Source: Actinomycetes bacterium
Lineage (GTDB): Bacteria; Actinomycetota; Acidimicrobiia; Acidimicrobiales; Aldehydirespiratoraceae
Assembly: GCA_024276495.1 (NCBI GenBank)
Contig: JAJRXC010000012.1
Coordinates: 1-39,017, forward strand
Length of the DNA stretch: 39,017 nt
Direction: 5' to 3'
Below the pieces are notes generated by a model. The model worked only from the letters and a program-made list of their open reading frames with translations. It was not told where the DNA came from and did not search any database. Below, in pieces: positions 8,165 to 15,748 of the stretch (position 1 is its first letter; each line of letters starts with the position of its first letter). The translations under genes and the position numbers were made by a program.

Positions 8165-9439
8165 TCAGGGGCGAGTCGGAAGCGTGGCGGCCACCGACGC
8201 GACCGCATCGACCGTGGCGTCGATCTCGGCCGGGGTGTGGGCCAACGACGGGAAGATCGCCTCGTACGCGCCGGGGGCGAGGGCCACACCGGCCTCGAGC
8301 ATTCCGTGGAAGAAGCGCTCGTACATCCCGTTCTCACAGATCGCCTTCGCCGAGTCGAAGTCGGTCGGCGCGGTGGCCGCGAAGAACAACCCGAGCAGCG
8401 GACCGACCCGGGGCACGACCGCGGCCACGCCGGCCTCGGCGAACGCCGCCGTCATCCCCTCCTGCAGCCGGGTCGCGGTGGCGGTCAGGCGGTCGTAGGC
8501 CGACGGAGTCAGGTTGTCGAGTTGGGCGAGCCCGGCCGCGGTGGCGAGCGGGTTCCCCGAGAGCGTCCCGGCCTGGTAGACGTCGCCGAGCGGGGCCAGG
8601 TTCGCCATGATCTCGCGGGATGCGCCGAACGCACCCATCGGCAGGCCGCCGCCGATCACCTTGCCGAAGCACCAGACGTCGGGGCGCACCCCGAACCACT
8701 CGGCCGCGCCGCCGCGACACAGCCGGAATCCGGTGATCACCTCGTCGAACAGGAGGAGCGCGCCGGCGGCGTCGCAGGCGGTTCGGAGCCCTTCGAGGAA
8801 TCCCGGCTGCGGTTCGATCAGGCCCATGTTGGCCGCGATCGGCTCGACGATGACGACTGCGACGGTGTCGTCGATGTCGGGCACGACGTTGTAGGGCGCG
8901 ACGACGGTGTCGGCGACGGCCCCCTCGGTCACACCGGCCGAGCCGACGAGCCCTTGTTGGGCGATCCCCGATCCGCCGGCCACGAGCAGCGAATCGGAGT
9001 GGCCGTGATAGTTGCCGGCGAACTTGACGATGCGGTCGCGTCCCGTGGTGCCCCGAGCGAGACGGATGGCCGACATGGTGGCTTCGGTCCCGCTGGAGAC
9101 GAGCCGCACCATCTCCAGACCGTCGACTCGTCGGGTCATCTCCTCCGCGATGCGGACCTCGTTCTCGGTGGGTGCGCCATAGCTCGTTCCGTTGGCCGCG
9201 GCGGCCTGCACGGCGGCGGTGACGTCGGGATGGGCGTGGCCGAGAATCGACGGGCCGTAGCTCTGCACGTAGTCGATGTAGCGGCGCCCCTCGACGTCGT
9301 ACACGAACGGTCCCTCGGCCCGGGCCACGAAGTAGGGGGTGCCGCCGACAGAACCGAACGCCCGCACCGGCGAGTTGACACCGCCGGGGATCACCGATCG
9401 GGCGCGCTCGAAAAGGGACTGGTTGGTGGCATCGGTCAT
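8165..9439 (-). CDS. hemL: Glutamate-1-semialdehyde 2,1-aminomutase
   Basis: This 424-residue PLP enzyme converts glutamate-1-semialdehyde to 5-aminolevulinate, completing the C5 pathway begun by HemA. Signatures include PGGVNSPVRAF at the N-terminus, SSGTEATMSAIRLAR, FAGNYHGHSD, DEVITGFR and the PLP lysine K260 in CFGKVIGGGLPMGAFG. Full length. It follows hemB by nine bases and is the last haem gene of the cluster. The ATG at 9439 gives the normal N-terminus. Identification is secure. Confidence 0.98.
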   Translation of the reverse strand: MTDATNQSLFERARSVIPGGVNSPVRAFGSVGGTPYFVARAEGPFVYDVEGRRYIDYVQSYGPSILGHAHPDVTAAVQAAAANGTSYGAPTENEVRIAEEMTRRVDGLEMVRLVSSGTEATMSAIRLARGTTGRDRIVKFAGNYHGHSDSLLVAGGSGIAQQGLVGSAGVTEGAVADTVVAPYNVVPDIDDTVAVVIVEPIAANMGLIEPQPGFLEGLRTACDAAGALLLFDEVITGFRLCRGGAAEWFGVRPDVWCFGKVIGGGLPMGAFGASREIMANLAPLGDVYQAGTLSGNPLATAAGLAQLDNLTPSAYDRLTATATRLQEGMTAAFAEAGVAAVVPRVGPLLGLFFAATAPTDFDSAKAICENGMYERFFHGMLEAGVALAPGAYEAIFPSLAHTPAEIDATVDAVASVAATLPTRP

Positions 9440-9448
9440 GGTGTCGTC

Positions 9449-10429
9449 CTACTGGAGGCGCTCGGCGAGGTGCCGGGCGAAATAGGTGAGGATCAGGTCG
9501 GCGCCGGCCCGTTTGACCGCGAGGATGTGTTCGAACGCGACCGCGTCGAGATCGAGCCAGCCCCGTTCGGCACCGGCGTGGACCATCGCGTACTCCCCGC
9601 TCACGTGATACGCCGCGATCGGGACGTCGACCTCGGCACGGGCTCTCGAGATCACGTCGAGATAGGGCATCGCCGGTTTGATCATCACCATGTCGGCGCC
9701 CTCGGCGATGTCCTCCCGGATCTCCTCCATCGCCTCGCGGCCGTTGGCGATGTCTTGTTGATACCCCGAACGGTTGCCGCCACCGACGATCGTGACGTCG
9801 ACCGCGTCGCGAAACGGGCCGTAGAGGGCCGTCGCGTACTTCGCGGCGTAGGCGAGGATGGCGGTCTGATCGAACCCGGCCTCGTCGAGAGCTTCGCGGA
9901 TCGCGAACACCTGACCGTCCATCATCCCCGAGGGCGCCACGATGTCGGCGCCGGCCGTGGCCTGGGCGACGGCGATCTCCTCGTAGATCCCCAACGTCGC
10001 GTCGTTGTCGGGTTGACCGGTGACGTCGAGCACCCCGCAGTGGCCGTGGTCGGTGTACTCGTCGACACAGAGGTCGGCCACGAGGACGAGAGCGTCGCCG
10101 TGGTCGTCGCGGAGGTCGCGCAGGGCCAGTTGCACGATGCCGTCGGGATTCCACGCCTCGGATCCTTCGGCGTCCTTGTGGGCGGGGACCCCGAAGAGAA
10201 TCACCGCGGGCACGCCGAGGTCGGCGAGTTGACGCACCTCTTCCCGCAGCGATTCGCGGGTGTGCTGGAACTGCCCCGGCAAGGACTCGATCGGGTGAGG
10301 TTCGTCGATCCCCTCGCGCACGAACAGTGGTGCGATCAGGTCGTCGGGGTGGAGGCGGTTCTCGGCGACCATGCGCCGCAACGCAGGAGTCCGACGGAGA
10401 CGACGCAGACGCCGCTGGGGAAAAGTCAC
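9449..10429 (-). CDS. hemB: Porphobilinogen synthase (5-aminolevulinate dehydratase)
   Basis: This 326-residue enzyme condenses two 5-aminolevulinate molecules to porphobilinogen. The Schiff-base lysines are K197 (YAAKYATALYGPFRDA) and K251 (MVMIKPAMPYLD). The metal-site segment reads DLCVDEYTDHGHCG: C121 and C131 are present but the middle position is D123, a mixed Cys/Asp site. The GTG at 10429 is preferred because it begins the conserved RRLRR region and sits six bases after TACCCT. A GTG at 10531 would add 34 non-conserved residues. It is separated by 124 bases from the upstream HAD gene, so it may have its own promoter within the haem cluster. Confidence 0.95.
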   Translation of the reverse strand: MTFPQRRLRRLRRTPALRRMVAENRLHPDDLIAPLFVREGIDEPHPIESLPGQFQHTRESLREEVRQLADLGVPAVILFGVPAHKDAEGSEAWNPDGIVQLALRDLRDDHGDALVLVADLCVDEYTDHGHCGVLDVTGQPDNDATLGIYEEIAVAQATAGADIVAPSGMMDGQVFAIREALDEAGFDQTAILAYAAKYATALYGPFRDAVDVTIVGGGNRSGYQQDIANGREAMEEIREDIAEGADMVMIKPAMPYLDVISRARAEVDVPIAAYHVSGEYAMVHAGAERGWLDLDAVAFEHILAVKRAGADLILTYFARHLAERLQ

Positions 10430-10441
10430 CCCTTGAGGGTA
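10430..10441 (-). promoter_or_regulatory. Putative leaderless -10 element of hemB
   Basis: On the minus strand TACCCT (10441-10436) is followed by six bases (CAAGGG) and then the GTG start. In actinomycetes this spacing typically gives a leaderless transcript beginning at the start codon. The AAGGGG next to the GTG is too close to act as a ribosome-binding site. No clear -35 element is visible. The same arrangement occurs before rex and the CocE-like gene. Confidence 0.5.
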
Positions 10442-10553
10442 CCGAACCCCACTCGCGCCCCGGGGGCCGGGCGTCAGCCGTCGTGTCGCTCGCGGCGTTC
10501 CCGCGCAGCGCGGTGGCGACTGCGTGCACACCGGTGCCTCCGCTCCGTCGTCG

Positions 10554-11213
10554 TCATGACACCTGCGCCGCCAGCCCGAAGCGGTCGAAGGGGAAGTCGA
10601 CGAGCGATTCGAGCACCAGATCGGCCTCGTCGGGTCGGTCGAGCGCGGTGATCTGGTTCGGGACGACCACGCACGTCATCCCGGCGGCCTTCGCCGCGGC
10701 GCATCCGTGACGGGAGTCCTCGATGGCCACCGCCGCGGCCGGATCCACATCGAGGGCCGCGGCCGCGGCGAGGAACAGGTCGGGGGCGGGCTTGCCCCGG
10801 TCGACATGGTCGCGGGTGCGCACCGCGACGAACCGTTCGATCAGACCGAGCCGGCGGAGGTGGGGCTCGACCCACGACAAGGGCGAGCTGCTGGCAACCG
10901 CCAGCGGGACATCCGCGGCCTCGGCCGCCGCGATCACCTCCCGCACCCCCGGGAAGATCTCCATCCGGTCGTTCCAATCTTCACGACGGCGGGCCGCCCC
11001 GGCCACGATCTCGGGATCGGCCGGCGCACCGAGCGCCTCCTCGATCATCTCGGCCAACGTCATGTTGTCGGCCAACCCGATGCAACCGACCCACTCGCGC
11101 AACTCGAGCTCGAGCCCGTGGGCGCGGAACGCGTCACGGGCGACGACATAGACCGGCCATTCGGTGTCGGCGATCGTTCCGTCGAAGTCGAAAACGATCG
11201 CAGCGAGGGTCAC
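10554..11213 (-). CDS. HAD-superfamily hydrolase in the haem cluster
   Basis: This 219-residue protein has the HAD catalytic signature DFDGT (nucleophile D9, acid D11), a helical cap of the phosphoglycolate phosphatase / beta-phosphoglucomutase type, SSSP as motif II, RGKPAPDLFL as motif III lysine, and VAIEDSRHG as motif IV. It should be a small-molecule phosphatase or phosphomutase; substrate unknown. The GTG at 11213 overlaps the stop of the preceding small gene (GTGA, 11210-11213), which ties it to the haem operon. A longer start at 11270 lacks support. Its presence inside a tetrapyrrole operon is the main clue to function. Confidence 0.88.
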   Translation of the reverse strand: MTLAAIVFDFDGTIADTEWPVYVVARDAFRAHGLELELREWVGCIGLADNMTLAEMIEEALGAPADPEIVAGAARRREDWNDRMEIFPGVREVIAAAEAADVPLAVASSSPLSWVEPHLRRLGLIERFVAVRTRDHVDRGKPAPDLFLAAAAALDVDPAAAVAIEDSRHGCAAAKAAGMTCVVVPNQITALDRPDEADLVLESLVDFPFDRFGLAAQVS

Positions 11214-11545
11214 GACGGCGCGGACTGCTCGGCGCGGAGCTCGGTCGCCTTGGTCACCGTGGCGCTGCACAACAACCTGAGCCGATCATTGACCGGCCGC
11301 ACCCGCTCCTCGGCGATCGCATGACCGTTGATCGGGTCGATCACGAGATCGTGGAGGCTCCCCATTCCCCCGAACGCACCGAGCAGGTCCGTGAGGGCGT
11401 CGGGGTGGCCGTCCGCGATCAGACGGCGGTCGCGTTCGATCCAGGTCGCCCAGTGGTCCTCGTTCCAGTCGCGCAGAATCTGCGCGAGCTCGTCGAGCAC
11501 CCGAAGGAGCTCGTTTCTCTCTGTCTCCGACTCGACGGACTCCAT
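11210..11545 (-). CDS. Small conserved-looking protein of unknown function in the haem operon
   Basis: This 111-residue soluble protein is helical at first (MESVESETERNELLRVLDEL). Its core NEDHWATWIERDRRLI...DLLGAFGGMGSLHDLVI recalls small proteins of the DUF6966 type found in actinomycetes; that match is from memory and uncertain. The stop overlaps the HAD start, so the pair is translationally coupled. The ATG at 11545 has a G-run just upstream; an ATG at 11563 is an alternative adding six residues. It lies 39 bases after the hemD-GNAT gene. No catalytic motif is visible. Confidence 0.75.
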   Translation of the reverse strand: MESVESETERNELLRVLDELAQILRDWNEDHWATWIERDRRLIADGHPDALTDLLGAFGGMGSLHDLVIDPINGHAIAEERVRPVNDRLRLLCSATVTKATELRAEQSAPS

Positions 11546-11584
11546 CCCCCCAGAGTGGCGCATCCGCGGCCCGGGTTGGTGGCG

Positions 11585-12793
11585 CTACTCCAGATCGAGC
11601 TCGAACCAGTGATCGGCATGGGGATCATCGTCGAAGGCGGGCACCTCGACGAACCCCTCGCTTCGGTACAGGCCGATCGCCTCGGTCAACGTCTCGTTGG
11701 TCTCCAGGCGCACACGCCGCAGCCCCATCCCGCAGGCCTCGGCCACCAACCGCCGCAGCAGCCGTCGGCCGACACCCCGGCTCCGCACCCGGCTGCTGAT
11801 CCACATGCGCGTGATGTGCGCCACGCCCGGCTCGACGATCGTCAGCACGCCACATCCGACCGGCGCGCCGGCCAGACGGGCCGCGATGAACACCTCATCG
11901 GCGGGTTCGGTGCCGGCGGACCCGATGCTCGACGTCGAACCCCCGGCCCGGCCCCCGGCGAACCGCTCGTCGATCTCGAGCTCGTACTGATCGAGCATCC
12001 ATCGGGACTCGGCGGCGCTCGCCGGTTCCGGACGGAGCAGGACGAGACCGGGAATCGAATCGGAGATCGCCGACACGAGACCCGGGATCGTGTGTTCCCT
12101 CGCCGAGATGTCGACCTGCAGACCCAACTCGCGGGCCTGGGCCGCGGTCGCCGTGCCGATGCAGGCGACGACCGGCGGGAGGTTGGAACGGCCGACGCCG
12201 GCGACGAGGTGCGAGACGGTCGATGCCGATGTGAACGCGACGACGTCGCCATGACGACAGGCGGTGACGTCGGCCGCCGCGACCGGCAGACCGACGGTGC
12301 GGTACGCGGCGATGTCCTTCACCGTCCACCCGCGGGCCCGCAGCCCGTCGGGCAGGACCGAGCGGGCCGACTCGGCTCGGGCCAACAGCATCGTGCCGCC
12401 TCCGGCTCCGGGCCCCGGCAGATACTCGAGAAGGCCCTCGGCGATGGAGGAGCGGGGGACGAGATCCACCTTCAGCCCGAGCTCCTCGGCCCGGCGCGAC
12501 GTTCCGGGTCCGATGGCGGCCAGCGACACGCCCCGCTCGAGCAGGCACCCCTGCAGTGCCGCGGCAACCCTCGTCGCCCCGTTTGGGCTCGTGATGACGA
12601 TCCAGTCGCCGGTCTCCAGGCTCTTGAGCCCGGCCCGAAGTGCCGCGCCACCGTCGGGCGGGTCGGTGATCTCGATGACGGGCACCGGAACCGCGACCGC
12701 ACCGCGCTCTTCGAGGGCGTCGACGAGGGGCGCCGCCTGGGTCCGGGGCCGCGTGACGACGACCCGCACGCCGGCGAGAGGACGATCGCTCAT
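11585..12793 (-). CDS. hemD: Uroporphyrinogen-III synthase fused to a GNAT acetyltransferase domain
   Basis: This 402-residue two-domain protein combines HemD with a GNAT domain. Residues 1 to about 245 are a HemD domain (VVVTRPRTQAAPLVDALEERGA, ITSPNGATRVAA, IGPGTSRRAEELG, AFTSASTVSHL, CIGTATAAQARELG). HemD cyclises hydroxymethylbilane to uroporphyrinogen III. Residues about 250-402 form a GNAT N-acetyltransferase domain with an acetyl-CoA loop RVRSRGVGRRLL (335-346) and LETNETLTEAIGLYRSEGF near the end. There is no stop or frameshift between the domains. The ATG at 12793 overlaps the hemC stop (ATGA). Free-standing HemD is about 250 residues, so the fusion is real on the sequence given. The acceptor of the acetyl group is unknown. 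Confidence 0.93.
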   Translation of the reverse strand: MSDRPLAGVRVVVTRPRTQAAPLVDALEERGAVAVPVPVIEITDPPDGGAALRAGLKSLETGDWIVITSPNGATRVAAALQGCLLERGVSLAAIGPGTSRRAEELGLKVDLVPRSSIAEGLLEYLPGPGAGGGTMLLARAESARSVLPDGLRARGWTVKDIAAYRTVGLPVAAADVTACRHGDVVAFTSASTVSHLVAGVGRSNLPPVVACIGTATAAQARELGLQVDISAREHTIPGLVSAISDSIPGLVLLRPEPASAAESRWMLDQYELEIDERFAGGRAGGSTSSIGSAGTEPADEVFIAARLAGAPVGCGVLTIVEPGVAHITRMWISSRVRSRGVGRRLLRRLVAEACGMGLRRVRLETNETLTEAIGLYRSEGFVEVPAFDDDPHADHWFELDLE

Positions 12794-13692
12794 CGTGCGT
12801 CCGCCAGCAGATCGGCGCCGCCCGCGTCGTCGAGCAGGAACCGGGCGACGGCGCGCCCCAACTCGTCGGCGGCGAATCCACGTCGGCGGTCACGGATCAT
12901 CACCCGCCCGTCCAGCGACGACAGCATGCCGACCAACTCGACCTCGCCGTCGACGAGGACGCCGTGGGCGCCGGCCGGCAGATCGCAGTCCCCTCCCAGC
13001 TCGTGCAGAAACGCCCGTTCGGCATCGACGACCCGACGGGTGGGTTCGTGTTCGATCCGTCGGAGCATCGCGATGGTCTCGGCATCGTCGGCCCGGCACT
13101 CGATGGCCAGGGCGCCCTGCGCGACCTGGGGGATCATGATCGTCGGGTCGATGCGGTCGACGATCGGCGGATCGAGCGCCAACCGGTCGAGCGCGGCGGC
13201 GGCCATCACGATCGCGTCGTGGTCGGCGACCTTGTCCAGCCGGGTCGCGATGTTGCCCCGCAGCTCGGAGAACCGCAGATCGGGTCGGTGCCATGCGAGC
13301 TGGGCCCGGCGCCGAACCGAGCCGGTCGCGATGTGGGCACCGACCGGCAGCTCGGCGAACCGGGCACCGACGAGCGCGTCGCGGGGATCGGCTCGTTCGG
13401 GCACGGCGACCAGGACGAGACCGTCGGGTGTTCCGGCGGGAAGATCCTTGCCCGAGTGGACGGCGAGATCGGCGCGCCCGTCGAGGACGGCCGCCTGGAC
13501 CTCCTTGACGAACACGCCCTTGCCGCCCATGGAGTGGATCGGGGTCACGGCGTCACGGTCGCCGGCCGTGGAGACGATCACCTCGGCGACGTCCGCATCG
13601 TCCCCACCGACCGCCGCGGCCAACAAGCGGGCGACATGGCTGGTCTGCCATCTCGCCAACGCGCTCCCCCGGGTGGCCGCGCGCAACGTCAT
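12790..13692 (-). CDS. hemC: Hydroxymethylbilane synthase (porphobilinogen deaminase)
   Basis: This 300-residue enzyme polymerises four porphobilinogen units to hydroxymethylbilane. The dipyrromethane cofactor cysteine is C236 in ELGGDCDLPAGAH. Other signatures are TRGSALARWQ at the N-terminus, GGKGVFVKEVQ, AVHSGKDLP and SELRGNIATRLDK. The start lies ten bases after the hemA stop, and the stop overlaps the hemD start, making a tightly packed operon. Secure. Confidence 0.98.
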   Translation of the reverse strand: MTLRAATRGSALARWQTSHVARLLAAAVGGDDADVAEVIVSTAGDRDAVTPIHSMGGKGVFVKEVQAAVLDGRADLAVHSGKDLPAGTPDGLVLVAVPERADPRDALVGARFAELPVGAHIATGSVRRRAQLAWHRPDLRFSELRGNIATRLDKVADHDAIVMAAAALDRLALDPPIVDRIDPTIMIPQVAQGALAIECRADDAETIAMLRRIEHEPTRRVVDAERAFLHELGGDCDLPAGAHGVLVDGEVELVGMLSSLDGRVMIRDRRRGFAADELGRAVARFLLDDAGGADLLADAR

Positions 13693-13702
13693 GGCGAGGG
13701 CC

Positions 13703-14962
13703 TCAGAGATCGAAGAGATCGCGAAGCGACTCCGCCAGCCGGTCGCCGCGCGCCCGGCCCGCCGCGTCCTTCAACCGCACCGTCGGCTCGTGCAACAACT
13801 TGTTGACGATGCCCTTGGTCAGCGCCTCCACGGCCTCTCGCTCGGCCGGGCCGAGATCCGCGAGCTTCGCCGCGAAGCGAGCGAGCTCCGCCGAACGAAT
13901 CGATTCGCTTCGAGATCGCAGCTGCGAGATCAACGGCGCGACCTCTCGGGCCGACACGATCGCCTGGTACCGGTCGACCTCGCCGGCGACGATCGAACGC
14001 ACACTTTCGACTTCGCCGTTCCGGCCCTCGAGACTCTTGTCGATGAAGGCACCGATGTCGTCCATGTCGAGCAGGGTCACGCCGGCGATTCGCCGGGCCG
14101 CCGGGTCGACATCCCGGGGAACCGCGACATCGACGATCACCAGCTCACGACCTTCACGGCGAGCGGACAGGGCCGTGACGTCGCCCGCTTCGAGAATGAG
14201 CTCCTGCGCGCCGGTGGTGGTGACCAGGACATCGATGCGGGTCAGCACCGCCGCGAGGTCGTCGAGGGGCACGGCCCGGCCGGCGCAGGCGTCGGCCAGA
14301 GCCACCGCGCGCGACCAGGTGCGGTTGGCGACGAGCACTTCGGCCGCGCCGGCACCGGCCAACGACTTCACGGTGCCCTCCGCCATCTGACCGGCACCGA
14401 TGACGAGAACGGTCCGCCCCGACATCCCGTGGATTCGGGCGTCGGCCAACGCGACCGCGGCCTGGGAGACCGACGCGATGCCCCGGGCGATGGAGGTCTC
14501 GGTCCGGGCCCGTTTGCCGGTCTCGATCGCGTGCCGGAACAAGCCGCCGAGAACGGACCCGACGGTTCCCTCGACTCGGGCCGTCTCCCAGGCGTCTCGG
14601 ACCTGACCGAGGATCTCGTGCTCACCGACGACCGCCGAGTCGAGCCCGGCCGCGACGGAGAAGAGGTGGCGGACGGCCTCCGCGTCGTGGTGGGCGTAGA
14701 GATGATCGGCGACATCCTCCGGGGCGAGTCCGGCATGACGGGCCAACGACTCACGCACGTCGCGATAGCCACCGTGGAAGCGTTCGGCGAACGCGTAGAC
14801 CTCGATGCGGTTGCAGGTCGACAACACAACGACCTCGGACAGGTTGTCGGCCTGGTTCAGCTCCCACAACATCTTGGGCATGTCGGCCGGCGCAACGGTC
14901 ATCTGCTCGAGTTTGGCGAGCGGAGTGGACCGGTGGTTACAACCGATGGCGACGATCGACAT
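13703..14962 (-). CDS. hemA: Glutamyl-tRNA reductase
   Basis: This 419-residue NADPH-dependent enzyme reduces glutamyl-tRNA to glutamate-1-semialdehyde, the committed step of C5-pathway haem synthesis. The catalytic cysteine is C50 in STCNRIEVYA. GEHEILGQVRDAWE and the Rossmann motif VLVIGAGQMAEGTVKSL are present, and the C-terminal helical dimerisation domain is complete. It begins 63 bases after rex on the same strand, matching the rex-hemA arrangement known from Streptomyces. The ATG at 14962 begins the conserved MSIVAIGCNHRSTP. Secure. Confidence 0.98.
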   Translation of the reverse strand: MSIVAIGCNHRSTPLAKLEQMTVAPADMPKMLWELNQADNLSEVVVLSTCNRIEVYAFAERFHGGYRDVRESLARHAGLAPEDVADHLYAHHDAEAVRHLFSVAAGLDSAVVGEHEILGQVRDAWETARVEGTVGSVLGGLFRHAIETGKRARTETSIARGIASVSQAAVALADARIHGMSGRTVLVIGAGQMAEGTVKSLAGAGAAEVLVANRTWSRAVALADACAGRAVPLDDLAAVLTRIDVLVTTTGAQELILEAGDVTALSARREGRELVIVDVAVPRDVDPAARRIAGVTLLDMDDIGAFIDKSLEGRNGEVESVRSIVAGEVDRYQAIVSAREVAPLISQLRSRSESIRSAELARFAAKLADLGPAEREAVEALTKGIVNKLLHEPTVRLKDAAGRARGDRLAESLRDLFDL

Positions 14963-15025
14963 ACCTCTCCAGCCTGACGGACGACAGGGGTGTTTGCCAA
15001 CCCCTGGTGCGTTTCCCGACGATGA

Positions 15026-15685
15026 TCATGCCAACGACCGCGGCGACCGGTCGGCGGGAAGATCCCGCTGGAGATGAAACCCGAGGATCTGGAGCTCGGT
15101 CGACAGGTCGACCGCTCGCACCTCGACATGGTCGGGCACGCTGAGCACGGTCGAGCTGAAGTCCAGAATCGAGCGCACACCGGCGGCGACGAGACGATCG
15201 GCGGTGTCCTGCGCGGCGCCCGGTGGCGTGGCGATGACCCCGATGGCGACGTCGTGATCGGCCACCACGTCGGCGAGTCGGTCGGGCGAGTGGACCGGTA
15301 CGCCGTCGACGGTCATCCCGATCAACGCCGGGTTCACGTCGATCGCCGCGACGACCGGGAATCCGCGTTCCGTGAAACCGGTGTGGTTGGCGAGGGCCCG
15401 GCCGAGGTTGCCGAGACCGCAGACGACGACGGGCCAGGTGTTGGCGACCCCGAGCGCCCGGCTGACCTCGAAGATCAGGTGACGGACGTCGTAGCCGACG
15501 CCGCGGGTGCCGTGGGTTCCGAGATAGCTCAGATCCTTGCGGACCTTGGCCGCGTTGACCCCGGAACGTTCGGCCAGGACGTCGGAGGAGGTGGTGGACG
15601 AGCCGGCGGTCGCGAGCTCGCTGAGACTGCGCAGGTACACGGGAAGCCGAGCCACGGTCGCCTCGGGGATGTGTGCGTTCGCCAC
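15026..15685 (-). CDS. rex: Redox-sensing transcriptional repressor Rex
   Basis: This 219-residue repressor has an N-terminal winged helix (about 1-75; ATVARLPVYLRSL, DVLAERSGVNAAKVRKDLSYLG) and a Rossmann domain with GLGNLG at 90-95 that binds NAD(H). Rex leaves its operators when NADH/NAD+ rises, activating respiratory and fermentative genes. The GTG at 15685 is supported by an upstream TACGGT with six-base spacing, suggesting a leaderless mRNA, and a Rex box overlaps the promoter, so autoregulation is expected. It heads the hemA-C-D cluster. Confidence 0.96.
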   Translation of the reverse strand: MANAHIPEATVARLPVYLRSLSELATAGSSTTSSDVLAERSGVNAAKVRKDLSYLGTHGTRGVGYDVRHLIFEVSRALGVANTWPVVVCGLGNLGRALANHTGFTERGFPVVAAIDVNPALIGMTVDGVPVHSPDRLADVVADHDVAIGVIATPPGAAQDTADRLVAAGVRSILDFSSTVLSVPDHVEVRAVDLSTELQILGFHLQRDLPADRSPRSLA

Positions 15686-15691
15686 ATCTCT

Positions 15692-15721
15692 ACCGTACGG
15701 AACTCGTGATCCGATTCACAA
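15692..15721 (-). promoter_or_regulatory. Putative leaderless promoter of the rex-hem operon
   Basis: On the minus strand TTGTGA (15721-15716) is a plausible -35 element. An 18-base spacer leads to TACGGT (15697-15692) as the -10. Six more bases reach the GTG of rex, the spacing expected if transcription starts at the start codon. The -35 lies inside the Rex operator, so bound Rex would block RNA polymerase directly. Confidence 0.6.
15704..15721 (-). promoter_or_regulatory. Rex operator (ROP box)
   Basis: The minus strand reads TTGTGAATCGGATCACGA. The known Rex box is TTGTGA-N6-TCACAA; this site has both half-sites and one mismatch in 12 consensus positions. It is centred about 28 bases upstream of the rex start codon. 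Autoregulation by Rex is well established in Streptomyces. Binding here is inferred from the match. Confidence 0.8.
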
Positions 15722-15748
15722 GCGGGGCCGACGGGATCGCCCCGGCCG

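Noticed and set aside
7292-10651. Plus-strand open frame of over 1,100 codons
   Set aside because: It is antisense to the YceI gene, hemL and hemB, has a composition typical of high-GC shadow frames (Arg/Gly/Asp/Val-rich) and no domain. The minus-strand genes have clear motifs.
10474-10977. Minus-strand frame in the gap between the HAD gene and hemB
   Set aside because: It lies mostly within the HAD coding region in another frame and is Arg/Gly-rich without motifs.
11321-14977. Plus-strand open frame of over 1,200 codons
   Set aside because: It is antisense to hemD-GNAT, hemC and hemA, all with catalytic residues in place. No recognisable domain or sensible protein character.
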